Shown: positions 6,724-14,959, numbered from the stretch's first letter. The stretch: 20,454 bases of DNA from Deltaproteobacteria bacterium UBA4427 (GCA_002390675.1 DGPZ01000087.1:1-20454); one strand, 5' to 3'. Notes: a model not told the origin generated them from the letters alone. Translations and numbers: made by a program.

Positions 6724-8253
6724 CTAGCCCCGGATTTTATCCGCCAATGCCTTCCGAACCTGTCCGGGTTCCGCCTTACCCTGGCTCGCCTTCATTACTT
6801 GGCCCATCAGGAAGTTGAGTGGTTTGTCGTCGCCGTCGCGGACCTGCTCCACAACGTCCGCGTTTGCTGAGATCACTTCATCCACGAAGCCGTCGATCGC
6901 ACCCACATCCGAAACTGCTTCCAACCCTCGCTCCACCATCAACGTTTCGGGATCGCCGCCGTCGGAAACCAAATAGGGGAAGAGCTGCGACGCGCTGCGA
7001 GCCGTTAAACGACCCTCTTCCACGAGAGCGATCAGCTTCCCGAGCATCCCCGGAGTCAGCGATAGGTCTTCGAGTTCGCACTCGCGCTCTTTGAGTTCGC
7101 GCAGCACGTCTCGGGTAATCCAGTTGGCCGCAACCTTCGGCGCACCGCAATCCCTTGCCGTCGCTTCGAAGAAGTCCGCCAAAGAGCGCGTTGCGGTCAA
7201 CACACCGGCATCATACGCCGAGAGCGCGTACTCCCCCTCGAAGCGGTTGCGCTTCTCCTCAGGCAGCTCCGGCAGTGCTTCTCGCACAGCCTCGATCTGT
7301 GCGGAGTCGATACGCAGAGGAATTAGGTCGGGATCAGGGAAATAGCGGTAGTCGTCCGAGTTTTCTTTCAAGCGCATCACGCTGGTACGATGCCGCTCGG
7401 GGTCGTAGGCCATAGTCGCCTGCACGACGTCTTCGCCGTCTTCGATCAACTCGAGCTGCCTAAGCGCTTCGGCCTCGATCGCGTCTTCGACGTTCGTGAA
7501 GGAATTCAGATTCTTAATTTCAGTTCGCGTGCCGAATTCGGGAGCACCGCGAAGTCGAAGCGAGACATTCGCATCGCAGCGAAACTGACCCTTCTCCATA
7601 TCGGCATCAGACACGCCTAAGTACCGGAGGATTGATCGCAGAGCGCGAAGATAGGCAGTCGCTTCTTGTGCCGAACGCAGGTCAGGCTCGGAGACGATTT
7701 CGAGCAAAGGCACTCCTGCACGATTCAGATCTATGCACGAATCCTCGGAACCTGCGATCGAGACGTCGTGAATGGACTTGCCCGCATCTTCTTCGATATG
7801 CGCGCGAGTAATGCCGATCCGCTTTCGTTCGAAGTTTGGAGCAGCTCCCTTTTTTTTCTTTTTCTCTTTGCCTGTTCCTGTTGAACCGCTTTCCGCATTC
7901 TCTGCGACTTCAACTTCTATGTCTAGCCAACCCTCGGAAACGACCGGCTCCTCGAATTGCGAAATTTGATAGCCCTTAGGCAGGTCCGGGTAGAAGTAGT
8001 TCTTTCGTGCGAAGACGGAATATGGATTTACCGTGGCGTGAATTGCGAGGCCTAAGCGGATCGAAAGTTCGACGACGCGCTCATTCAAAACCGGAAGCAC
8101 GCCGGGCATGGCGAGATCAATCGGATACACCGAATGATTCGGTTCCTTGCCGTATTGTACGGGCGCGGGGCTGAAAAGCTTAGAAGCAGTCTTGAGATGC
8201 GTATGAACCTCAAGGCCAATCACCATTTCATATCGATCGGGCAATACGGACAT
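6724..8253 (-). CDS. gatB: Asp-tRNA(Asn)/Glu-tRNA(Gln) amidotransferase subunit B
   Basis: Subunit B of GatCAB binds mischarged Glu-tRNA(Gln) or Asp-tRNA(Asn), activates the side-chain carboxylate with ATP and receives ammonia from GatA. The 509 residues carry the family marks in order: VIGLEVHTHLKTASKLFS (11-28), IGITRAHIEEDAGKSIHD (146-163), NRAGVPLLEIVSEPDLRS, KGQFRCDANVS, GTRTEIKNLNSF, and the C-terminal YqeY-like tRNA-binding domain (ANWITRDVLRELKE to the end). An insertion at about residues 118-140 is low-complexity and Lys-rich (KEKKKKK). It is absent from the usual enzyme and is encoded over a run of eight A at 7850-7857. The start ATG overlaps the gatA stop by one base (TGATG), a translational-coupling junction. 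Confidence 0.95.
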   Translation of the reverse strand: MSVLPDRYEMVIGLEVHTHLKTASKLFSPAPVQYGKEPNHSVYPIDLAMPGVLPVLNERVVELSIRLGLAIHATVNPYSVFARKNYFYPDLPKGYQISQFEEPVVSEGWLDIEVEVAENAESGSTGTGKEKKKKKGAAPNFERKRIGITRAHIEEDAGKSIHDVSIAGSEDSCIDLNRAGVPLLEIVSEPDLRSAQEATAYLRALRSILRYLGVSDADMEKGQFRCDANVSLRLRGAPEFGTRTEIKNLNSFTNVEDAIEAEALRQLELIEDGEDVVQATMAYDPERHRTSVMRLKENSDDYRYFPDPDLIPLRIDSAQIEAVREALPELPEEKRNRFEGEYALSAYDAGVLTATRSLADFFEATARDCGAPKVAANWITRDVLRELKERECELEDLSLTPGMLGKLIALVEEGRLTARSASQLFPYLVSDGGDPETLMVERGLEAVSDVGAIDGFVDEVISANADVVEQVRDGDDKPLNFLMGQVMKASQGKAEPGQVRKALADKIRG

Positions 8254-9728
8254 CAGGCGATCTCCGGCGGGCGCGCGGCGTGATGATCGGTTCGGCGCTC
8301 GAGTGCATCACCGACCCGAAGGATAGTCGCCTCATCCAGCGATTTGCCTATCAGTTGAAGACCGACAGGCATGCCATCTGCGAGGCCGCAGGGCATCGAC
8401 AATGCCGGAAGTCCAGCGAGGTTCGCGGAAACCGTATAGATGTCGGACAAATACATAGAAAGCGGATCATCGGCCTTCGCCCCAAGCGCGAAAGCAGTTT
8501 CGGGCATCGTCGGCGTCGCAATCACATCACACGTCTCGAAGGCGTGCTCAAAGTCGCGACGAATTAGCGTCCGAACTCGCTGTGCCTGACCGTAATAGGC
8601 ATCGTAGTAGCCTGCGGACAGCACGTACGTCCCAAGCAAAATCCGACGCTTCACTTCCGCCCCGAACCCCTCGGACCGCGAACGCATGTAAAGATCCTCG
8701 AGATCCTTAACCTTGTCTGCACGCCGGCCGTACCGCACGCCGTCAAAGCGAGCGAGGTTACTCGACGCTTCCGCCGTCGCGATCACGTAGTAGGTCGCGA
8801 TCGTATTCGGGCTATTCGGAAGCGAAACGGGGACCGTCTTGGCGCCGGCTGCTTCAAGCTCGGCGATCGCTTCACGAACTCGCGCAAGCACAGCGGGATC
8901 GACACCCTCTTCCACGAAATACTCTTCCGGCAATCCAATTGTGAGGCCTTCGACATTTCCCGTGAGCGCATTGACTAACGAGGGAAGTGGCTCGGGTACC
9001 GACGTCGAGTCTCGCGGGTCGTGTCCGCCAATGACCTGTAGTGCCGCCGCGCAATCCGAAACGCGCCTACCCAGAGGCCCAATCTGGTCGAGAGATGACG
9101 CGAAAGCTACAAGGCCCCAGCGCGACACACGCCCATAAGTCGGCTTCACGCCGACCACACCGCAGAAACTCGCCGGCTGCCTAATAGAGCCGCCCGTATC
9201 CGAACCGAGCGCAATAGGAACGAGCCCAGCCGCCACTGCCCCGGCACTTCCGCCAGAACTCCCACCGCATGCGTGATCGAGTTTCCAAGGGTTATGCGAC
9301 GGGCCGTGGATCGAGTTTTCCGTCGAGGATCCCATCGCGAACTCGTCCATATTCGCGCGCCCTACCAAGATCGCGCCGGCTGCTTGCAGTCGTTCTACGA
9401 CGGTTGAGTCGTAGGGCGAAACGAAGTTTTCCAGGATTCGCGAGGAGCAGGTCGCCGGCTCGCCCGCATGCACGATGTTGTCTTTCAGAAGAACCGGAAT
9501 GCCGTCGAGAGGCGACAAGGCCTGACCCGCAGCGATTCGTTTGGATGCTGATTCCGCTTCGGCGAGTGCGGATTCCGCCCGGGTCGAGACGACAACCGTC
9601 AGCGCGGCAGTCTTTTCGATGCGTGCGAGACTCGCTTCGACGATTTCAGAAGAGGTTGCGTCACCGCGGTCGAGACCTTCGCGGATCTCCGCGAGGCCTC
9701 CCGCCAACAAGGATTCAGCCTGGCCCAT
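8253..9728 (-). CDS. gatA: Asp-tRNA(Asn)/Glu-tRNA(Gln) amidotransferase subunit A
   Basis: The amidase-signature subunit of GatCAB hydrolyses glutamine and channels ammonia to GatB. With the start at 9728 the protein has 491 residues, normal for GatA. The Ser-cisSer-Lys triad is visible: Lys82 in PVLLKDNI, Ser157 in GGSSGGSAG and Ser181 in DTGGSIRQPASFCG. Further marks are VGRANMDEFAMGSSTENS and, near the C-terminus, CDVIATPTMP and LPALSMPCGLADGMPVGLQLIG. The frame is open 22 codons further upstream into gatC, but ATG 9728 was chosen because GAGGAGG lies a suitable distance upstream, within the end of gatC, and family homology starts there. Only four bases separate it from the gatC stop, and it overlaps gatB by one base, so gatCAB is one operon. 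Confidence 0.95.
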   Translation of the reverse strand: MGQAESLLAGGLAEIREGLDRGDATSSEIVEASLARIEKTAALTVVVSTRAESALAEAESASKRIAAGQALSPLDGIPVLLKDNIVHAGEPATCSSRILENFVSPYDSTVVERLQAAGAILVGRANMDEFAMGSSTENSIHGPSHNPWKLDHACGGSSGGSAGAVAAGLVPIALGSDTGGSIRQPASFCGVVGVKPTYGRVSRWGLVAFASSLDQIGPLGRRVSDCAAALQVIGGHDPRDSTSVPEPLPSLVNALTGNVEGLTIGLPEEYFVEEGVDPAVLARVREAIAELEAAGAKTVPVSLPNSPNTIATYYVIATAEASSNLARFDGVRYGRRADKVKDLEDLYMRSRSEGFGAEVKRRILLGTYVLSAGYYDAYYGQAQRVRTLIRRDFEHAFETCDVIATPTMPETAFALGAKADDPLSMYLSDIYTVSANLAGLPALSMPCGLADGMPVGLQLIGKSLDEATILRVGDALERRTDHHAARPPEIA

Positions 9729-9732
9729 CGGA

Positions 9733-10032
9733 CTAATCTTCCTCCTCGAGGACTTTGGGGACCAGAAAGGCCGTGCCTTGACTAGCTGGCGCATTCAAGA
9801 CCGCGAGCGCCGGATCCATCGGTTCTACAGGAATATCGGGCCGGAGAGGGGTCGAGAGCTCGAAGCCATGGAGCGTGGGCGGAACGCCCTCGGTGTCCAC
9901 GGCATTCAGCGATTCGACATGCCCCAGAATCCCCTCGAGATCCTTGGCCATTGCCAACTGCTCTTCGTCGGAGAGAGCAAGGCGAGCGAGTCCGGCCGCA
10001 TGGGCCACGTCTTTGGGTGCGATTCCTGACAT
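9733..10032 (-). CDS. gatC: Asp-tRNA(Asn)/Glu-tRNA(Gln) amidotransferase subunit C
   Basis: A small subunit (99 residues, usual size) that wraps around and stabilises the GatA-GatB complex. The start has the family pattern: DVAHAAGLARLALSDEEQ and a helix ending in ILGHVESLNAVDTEGV. The C-terminus has the extended PVEPMDPALAVLNAP.SQGTAFLVPKVLE segment. ATG 10032 is supported by AAGG about 8 bases upstream and by homology beginning at the first residues. It is first in the minus-strand block gatC-gatA-gatB-asmA-like, with the promoter expected in the 86-base gap it shares with the divergent helicase gene. Confidence 0.95.
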   Translation of the reverse strand: MSGIAPKDVAHAAGLARLALSDEEQLAMAKDLEGILGHVESLNAVDTEGVPPTLHGFELSTPLRPDIPVEPMDPALAVLNAPASQGTAFLVPKVLEEED

Positions 10033-10118
10033 CCGCGTGACCTTAGCACGGCCTGCGGGGGGGAAAGCGGTTCTTCGATTGCGCGCGCCGGGTGCGAGGG
10101 TTAGCGTGCCGGCCGCAT
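10033..10118. promoter_or_regulatory. Divergent gatC / DEAD-box helicase gene gap, inferred promoter region
   Basis: These 86 bases separate the two divergent starts and must hold upstream signals for both unless transcription comes from further away. I cannot point to a good -35/-10 pair for either gene. A run of seven G lies at about 10056-10062. The call rests on gene orientation alone. Confidence 0.3.
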
Positions 10119-11702
10119 ATGACTGAACTTAATGAACTTTTCGCTGACATCGCCCCCGATATCCAAAAATCCATCACGGAACTCGGCTGGACAACCCCGA
10201 CCCCCGTTCAAGCGGCGGCCATCCCTAAAATGCGGGAGGGCGGCGATCTAATCGTCCAAGCCATGACCGGTAGCGGGAAGACCGGCGCTTTCGGTATCCC
10301 GATCGTGGAAGCTGTCGACACGGCACTCGCGAAGACTCAGGCCATCATCCTGCTGCCGACTCGCGAGCTCGCAAATCAGGTCGCAGTGGATCTAGACGCT
10401 CTAGGGAAGCACCGTGGCGTTCGCACTCTGCCCATTTACGGCGGTGTCGCGTATGGCCCTCAACTCACAGGACTCGAGGAAGGCGCCCATATCGTTGTCG
10501 GTACGCCTGGCCGAATTCTGGACCACCTCAAAAACGACCGAATGGACCTCAGCTCGACCAAGATCCTCGTTCTTGATGAAGCAGACGAGATGCTCTCTCT
10601 CGGCTTTTGGCCGGATATGAAAGAAGTCGCGAGCTTCCTGCCCCGAAAGCGACAATCCCATCTTTTCTCGGCGACCATGCCCGAGAAGGTTCGTTCGCTC
10701 TCACGCTTCTTCTTGACGGAGCCCCAGGACGTCACGATCGCCGACGAAGGCGGACCGCAGAAGATCGAACATTGCTTCTATATGTGCGCTGCCGCTGAAA
10801 AAGAAGCCGTCCTCGCGCGCATCCTGAAATACGAAAACCCTGAGAGCGCGATCATCTTCTGCAACACGAAGGCAGACGTTCGCTTCATCACGGCCTACCT
10901 CTCAAAGCGGGGCTTCAATATCGATCAAATCTCCGGCGACTTGCAGCAGTCAGCTCGTGAGAAGGCGCTCAACAAGATCAAGAGCGGCAAGCTGCGCTTC
11001 CTCGCGGCAACAGACGTTGCTGCCCGTGGCATCGACATCTCAGACCTGGCCTACGTCTTCAATTACACAACCTCCGACTCACCCGAAGTCTATGTCCATC
11101 GCACCGGTCGAACCGGTCGCGCGGGCAAGTCCGGCGTCGCAGTCTCGCTCATCTCTGGCCTCGACATCGGCAACTTCAAGTTCATGCAGACCGTGAACGA
11201 GATTACGATCACCGAGAGGAAGGTTCCGTCGGAACGACAGCTCACGCGGCGACTCGAGAGGCGCAAGAAGGAACAATCCGAAGAGTCCGACCGAAAGGCA
11301 ATCGAAGGCGAGCTCGACACGCTCCGCGAAAAGTCGAACAAAGACCTCGAGGCCCTTGGTGCAGACAATGCCAAGGTGCGGGTCGACCGAATGCTTCCCT
11401 TTGTACAGAAGCTCGCCGAAAACGAAGAGGGAATGCTTGAGCTCGCTCGCTTCGCCGCGGGGTACTTGATCGCGAAGCCCGCGGAGGCTCCGAAGGTCAA
11501 GGAAGTAAAAGCAAAAGACGACGACGCCCCGCAAGTCGAAGATCGTGAGACCGAGCGCGCCCGCGAAGACGCCAGCAAGCCTGAGGGCAGCCCAAGACGG
11601 CGATCCAGAACGGGCAGCAACGATAGTGGTGGCGGCAGCGGCTCTGGCGGAAGTCGTGGCCGAAGTGGTGGCGGTGGTGGTGGCGGCCGACGTCGACGTT
11701 AA
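10119..11702 (+). CDS. DEAD-box ATP-dependent RNA helicase with basic Gly/Arg-rich tail
   Basis: A 527-residue ATP-dependent RNA helicase; such proteins remodel rRNA, ribosome assembly intermediates or mRNA. All core motifs are present: Q motif (GWTTPTPVQ, Gln31), motif I AMTGSGKT (48-55), PTRELANQ (80-87), TPGR (129-132), motif II DEAD (153-156), SAT (184-186), motif V ATDVAARGID and motif VI HRTGRTGRAG (327-336). After the core there is a charged helical segment (about 370-430), a short domain (DRMLPFVQKLAENEEGMLELARFAAGYLI) and a disordered tail rich in Arg, Ser and Gly that ends in four Arg, probably for RNA binding. An in-frame GTG at 10092 would add nine residues; ATG 10119 is preferred because homology starts there, although its ribosome-binding site is weak. 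The specific paralogue (DeaD-, RhlE- or SrmB-like) cannot be settled. Confidence 0.93.
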   Translation: MTELNELFADIAPDIQKSITELGWTTPTPVQAAAIPKMREGGDLIVQAMTGSGKTGAFGIPIVEAVDTALAKTQAIILLPTRELANQVAVDLDALGKHRGVRTLPIYGGVAYGPQLTGLEEGAHIVVGTPGRILDHLKNDRMDLSSTKILVLDEADEMLSLGFWPDMKEVASFLPRKRQSHLFSATMPEKVRSLSRFFLTEPQDVTIADEGGPQKIEHCFYMCAAAEKEAVLARILKYENPESAIIFCNTKADVRFITAYLSKRGFNIDQISGDLQQSAREKALNKIKSGKLRFLAATDVAARGIDISDLAYVFNYTTSDSPEVYVHRTGRTGRAGKSGVAVSLISGLDIGNFKFMQTVNEITITERKVPSERQLTRRLERRKKEQSEESDRKAIEGELDTLREKSNKDLEALGADNAKVRVDRMLPFVQKLAENEEGMLELARFAAGYLIAKPAEAPKVKEVKAKDDDAPQVEDRETERAREDASKPEGSPRRRSRTGSNDSGGGSGSGGSRGRSGGGGGGGRRRR

Positions 11703-11778
11703 GTCGCTTCGGTTCGTTTGAGCTCCAGCTCCGATTCCATTTGTAACCCCGGCTTCAACTGCAGGCCCGCCTGAGCCC

Positions 11779-12525
11779 TCAGCCGGTTCCGCCCCCGTTG
11801 ATCACGAGAGAATGGCCGGTGACCCAGCCCGCCTCTTCGCTGGTCAGGTACACAACCCCGGCGGCGACATCCTTGGCGGTACCGACGCGTCGCATCGGAT
11901 AAGCGGCGCCGACGTCCATGCTTTCCAGGAATTCCTTGGGCACGGTGTCAATTAGGCCTAACACGACACTGTTCGTGGTCACGCCCTTCGGCCCATATTC
12001 CTTCGACAGACTGCGCATCAGCCCTTCCCCACCCGCTTTTGCGGCGCCGTAAATCGAAGAACCGTAGGAGCCTGTGCGGGCGGCATCGGAAGATACGCTC
12101 ACAACACGGCCCCAGCCTCGCTCCGCCATCGATCCCAGCACGTGATGCGTGCAGTTGATCACGCCGTCTAGATTCATTCCGATGAATTTGGACCAGCTCT
12201 CGCGGGGCGTTTCGAGAAAGGGCATCGGCCACATCCCATCGGGAGAGCCACCGGCGTTATTCACCAAAATATCGATCGGGCCAAGCGCTTCGGCCGCCCG
12301 TGCGATTGCCTCACCACAGGAGTCGTAGTCACTCACGTCGAAAGGCGCAGCCACCGCGCGCCCACCCGCGGCGGTAAGTTCTTCGGCAATCTGCTCTGCC
12401 GAGCCCGGAACGAAGTCGTTCACCGCTATCGCCGCCCCCTGCCCAGCCAGAGCTCGCGCCACTTCTGCGCCAATCCCGCGGCCGGCACCCGTCACCATCG
12501 CCACTCGTCCCGTCAGATCGAACAT
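11779..12525 (-). CDS. Short-chain dehydrogenase/reductase (classical SDR)
   Basis: A 248-residue NAD(P)-dependent oxidoreductase of classical SDR length, with a Rossmann fold throughout. The cofactor motif TGAGRGIG is at residues 12-19 and DVS (63-65) lies in the adenine-binding region. NNAG is at 89-92. The catalytic residues are Ser146, Tyr159 and Lys163 (YGAAK), and the end has GWVTGHSLVINGGGTG. The start at 12525 is favoured over one 17 codons upstream because GGAGG lies about 9 bases before it and the Rossmann strand starts at residue 7. Similar sequences are often named 3-oxoacyl-ACP reductase, but the substrate cannot be read from the sequence. It follows the C45 gene on the same strand after 110 bases. 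Confidence 0.9.
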   Translation of the reverse strand: MFDLTGRVAMVTGAGRGIGAEVARALAGQGAAIAVNDFVPGSAEQIAEELTAAGGRAVAAPFDVSDYDSCGEAIARAAEALGPIDILVNNAGGSPDGMWPMPFLETPRESWSKFIGMNLDGVINCTHHVLGSMAERGWGRVVSVSSDAARTGSYGSSIYGAAKAGGEGLMRSLSKEYGPKGVTTNSVVLGLIDTVPKEFLESMDVGAAYPMRRVGTAKDVAAGVVYLTSEEAGWVTGHSLVINGGGTG

Positions 12526-12541
12526 CGGTCCGCCTCCACAT

Positions 12542-12603
12542 CGCACGCGAAGACGTGCGGCAATCGAATCTACCATTTCACCCGCTTACGCGAGAGCGTA
12601 CGC
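12542..12603. repeat. Two small hairpins in the gap between the C45 and SDR genes
   Basis: The 110-base gap has a 6-bp hairpin CGCACG/CGTGCG at 12542-12559 with a 6-base loop, just before the SDR ribosome-binding site. A second one, TACGC-GAGA-GCGTA, lies at 12587-12600 and extends by two more pairs across a mismatch to 12584-12603. Neither is followed by a U-tract. They could be mRNA processing or pausing structures, or chance. Confidence 0.25.
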
Positions 12604-12635
12604 CGGGGAGCGAGAGCCGGTATTGCGAAAAGGGC

Positions 12636-13568
12636 TCAGCCCTCCTCCGAAGCTGCCTCTTTCGTACGAGGTAACTCGACATCGAGATCGACGCCGTTCA
12701 TGTGCAGATGTAAGCGGCCGGCGCATGGATCGATCCAGATCCGGCCTTCGCCAGCTCCTGCTGAAACGGCTCCGCTAGGCGTCTCGGGCGGCTCGCCCCC
12801 TTCAAGATGAAGCTCGCCCTCGCCGAGCTGAATACGACGTTCCCGACCACTCACGACAACCGTCGCCAACGCGCCAGAAGCATCGGCTAAGAGAAGCGAT
12901 TGCTCCCCTTCGACTGGACGTTTACTGCACCAATCGAGCGCACCCTCGAGATCGGGAAAGCGCTGCAAGCATTCTTGCACGAGAAGTAGTGAGGTTGGAT
13001 TGCCATCCCGGCCTGGGCTTCCCCAAAGCAACGGCCCGGCCACTACCGCAAGGCCCCCCTCGTTCAGTCCCGCAACCGAAGACACCAGCCAAGGCAGCGT
13101 CACTTCGACCGAACGAAAGCCGACCGCGGGCCGACTATCTCGAACGATCCATCCGGATTCGGTCGCGGACGTCTGGGGCAAACTTCGTTCGAGGCACCAA
13201 TGCTTGACGTCAACACTGGAGGCGGTCGAACGCGCACGCAAAGTTGAACGCCTAGACAACACGCCCGCCTGAGCACCACCGGCTCGCACACTCAAGTGAA
13301 TCGCGAGCACGGTATCTACAGGCAGGTCCGCCTCTTTTGCGATGCCCTCGAGTCGCTCGGCTAGATGCGCAAAATGCCGAAACATTTCCCGGCCTGCGCC
13401 TACACCACGCACAGCACCGATCGCGAGAGACCGAAGGCTCGGGCGACGAGAGCGGTTCATAGATAGGCCAAGTCTTGCGGCCTCTTCCCGGATGGCAGCC
13501 TTCGAAGCAGCGCCTTGTGCGAGGCCCATATCGCGCGGATGTCCGGCGCATTCGATCGTGGTCAGCAT
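12636..13568 (-). CDS. Peptidase C45 / isopenicillin N acyltransferase-like protein, atypical active site
   Basis: A 310-residue protein of the C45 Ntn-hydrolase family (acyl-CoA:6-aminopenicillanate acyltransferase-like), whose members self-cleave before a Cys to expose the nucleophile. Family marks: an N-terminal GHPRDMGLAQG, LPVDTVLAIHL (82-92), a probable nucleophile Cys125, VRDSRP (142-147) with Asp144 placed like the conserved Asp about 18-19 residues after the Cys, VTLPWLVSSVAGLNEGGLAVV (156-176), and TSLLLVQECLQRFPDLEGAL. The usual Gly-Cys cleavage pair is replaced by Trp124-Cys125 (KHWCLERS), and the usual RNxD becomes RDSR. Activity is therefore uncertain. ATG 13568 is chosen because homology begins there; an in-frame ATG at 13616 would add 16 residues, and neither has a strong ribosome-binding site. 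It precedes the SDR gene on the same strand. Substrate unknown. Confidence 0.7.
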   Translation of the reverse strand: MLTTIECAGHPRDMGLAQGAASKAAIREEAARLGLSMNRSRRPSLRSLAIGAVRGVGAGREMFRHFAHLAERLEGIAKEADLPVDTVLAIHLSVRAGGAQAGVLSRRSTLRARSTASSVDVKHWCLERSLPQTSATESGWIVRDSRPAVGFRSVEVTLPWLVSSVAGLNEGGLAVVAGPLLWGSPGRDGNPTSLLLVQECLQRFPDLEGALDWCSKRPVEGEQSLLLADASGALATVVVSGRERRIQLGEGELHLEGGEPPETPSGAVSAGAGEGRIWIDPCAGRLHLHMNGVDLDVELPRTKEAASEEG

Positions 13569-13742
13569 GGTCTTGGGGGTCCGGTCCGAAGAGTGCAGCC
13601 GAGCCAGGGTTGGCATCGGCAGGAGGCGGTCAGGCGGCGAGCTTACGGACGCGACCCGGCCATTTCAACTCGGCGCCTCGCGGGGCGACCAGGCCGGGCG
13701 AGGATAGGGCTCTCCGCGTATCATCCGTTCCATCGAACCCGT

Positions 13743-13776
13743 GGGCACATGACGGTGCCCTAGGTGGGCATGCACC
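13743..13776 (+). promoter_or_regulatory. Overlapping hairpins upstream of ddl
   Basis: In the divergent gap between the C45 gene and ddl, GGGCAC (13743-13748) pairs with GTGCCC (13755-13760) over a 6-base loop. GGTGC (13754-13758) can instead pair with GCACC (13772-13776), so the two structures exclude each other. This lies 42-75 bases before the chosen ddl start and could be part of its leader. No -35/-10 pair was identified in the gap and no other gene is evident there. Confidence 0.2.
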
Positions 13777-13817
13777 TTGAGGTCGATGGGAAGAAGCCGA
13801 TCATGACCGGGGGGACC

Positions 13818-14957
13818 ATGGAAAAGTTGCGTATTGGACTGCTCTTTGGAGGGTGCTCGGTTGAGCACCATGTCTCGCTTGTTTCGGCGACATCGATTCT
13901 TGGAGCTCTCGACCGGGAGCGATACGCAATTTCGCTGATCGGCGTGGACCAGGCGGGCGGCTGGCACCTGATCGATGCGACGGAGCTCGAAGCCATTCCC
14001 GGGGCGACCCTGGCAAATGTGCTGGAGCAGCCGGGCGTCTTCCTGCCCGCAACCTCGGGGAAAGCAGCGCTACGACCTAATTCCCTCGAATCGAGCGCGA
14101 GTGGCGACGCCCATCAGCTCGACGTGATCTTTCCGATCATTCACGGGCGCGGCGGCGAAGACGGCGCACTTCAAGGACTCCTCGAATCGGCAGACGTTCC
14201 TTATGTCGGCTCCGGCGTGCTCAGCTCCGCTGCCCAAATGGACAAGGACTTCGCCAAGCGGCTCCTGGCCCAAGCGGGCATCCCCGTCACTCCATGGCTC
14301 ACCTTCAGCGCCGCGGACCTTGATCGCGATGGCATCCCCGCCGCCGCGGAACGTGCCGAGACAGAAATCGGTCTTCCCGCCTACGTGAAGCCGGCCAACT
14401 CCGGATCCTCGATTGGGATCATGCGCGCAAATGACATGCCTGAACTGATTGCCGCGATCGCCGACGCGCGCCGTTATGACCGCAAGGTTCTGGTCGAAGC
14501 CTCCGTCGATGGACGGGAAGTCGAAGTCGCCGTGTTGGGCAACGATGTGCCGGAGGCCTCGGTCGTCGGAGAAATTCGCGCGACCCAAGCCTTCTATGAC
14601 TACGAAGCAAAATACGCCGACGAGGCGACCGAGCTAATCATTCCCTCGGATCTCGATCCGGATCTCGCCGACACGATTCGCGTGATGGCGGTCGAGGCCT
14701 ACCACGCACTCGGCGCCGAGGGGATGGCTCGCGTTGACTTTCTTGTAGACCGCGAGACGCACCAAATCTACGTGAACGAGCTGAACAGTCTGCCCGGCTT
14801 CACGAGCGTGTCTATGTATCCGAAGCTTTGGGAGGCAACAGGCTTGGCCTACCCGCGCCTTCTTGATCGCTTGATCGAACTCGCGATCGAGCGCCACGCT
14901 TTCCGCGCAAAACTCGAGACTCGGCCGCCTGCGTCCGACGCCCAAAGCGGGAATTAG
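13818..14957 (+). CDS. ddl: D-alanine--D-alanine ligase
   Basis: An ATP-grasp ligase that makes the D-Ala-D-Ala dipeptide for the peptidoglycan stem; cytosolic. The 379-residue protein shows the family marks in order: LLFGGCSVEHHVSLVSA (about 8-24), IIHGRGGEDGALQGLLE, the VPYVGSGVLSSAAQMDK segment, PAYVKPANSGSSIG (ATP-binding loop), a valine-rich strand around EVEVAVLGN, FYDYEAKY, and the metal-binding NELNSLPGFTSVSMYPKLW at the C-terminus. ATG 13818 is chosen because homology begins there. In-frame starts exist upstream at 13803, which has a GGGAAGAAG sequence in front of it, and at 13764, so the true start may be five residues earlier. It lies outside any mur/fts cluster and leads a tight operon: its stop is two bases from the VOC gene. 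The sequence does not show whether it might prefer D-Lac or D-Ser. Confidence 0.93.
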   Translation: MEKLRIGLLFGGCSVEHHVSLVSATSILGALDRERYAISLIGVDQAGGWHLIDATELEAIPGATLANVLEQPGVFLPATSGKAALRPNSLESSASGDAHQLDVIFPIIHGRGGEDGALQGLLESADVPYVGSGVLSSAAQMDKDFAKRLLAQAGIPVTPWLTFSAADLDRDGIPAAAERAETEIGLPAYVKPANSGSSIGIMRANDMPELIAAIADARRYDRKVLVEASVDGREVEVAVLGNDVPEASVVGEIRATQAFYDYEAKYADEATELIIPSDLDPDLADTIRVMAVEAYHALGAEGMARVDFLVDRETHQIYVNELNSLPGFTSVSMYPKLWEATGLAYPRLLDRLIELAIERHAFRAKLETRPPASDAQSGN

Positions 14958-14959
14958 TC

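Noticed and set aside
11079..11620. Long antisense frames inside the helicase gene (and similarly 14070-14588 in ddl and 19540-20154 in uvrD)
   Set aside because: They lie entirely opposite well-supported genes, match no family I recognise and have no ribosome-binding sites or operon context.
11703..11778. CAGG/CCTG and GGCT/AGCC arms between the convergent helicase and SDR genes as an intrinsic terminator
   Set aside because: The arms are only 4 bp, separated by an uneven internal loop, and no U-tract follows on either strand.
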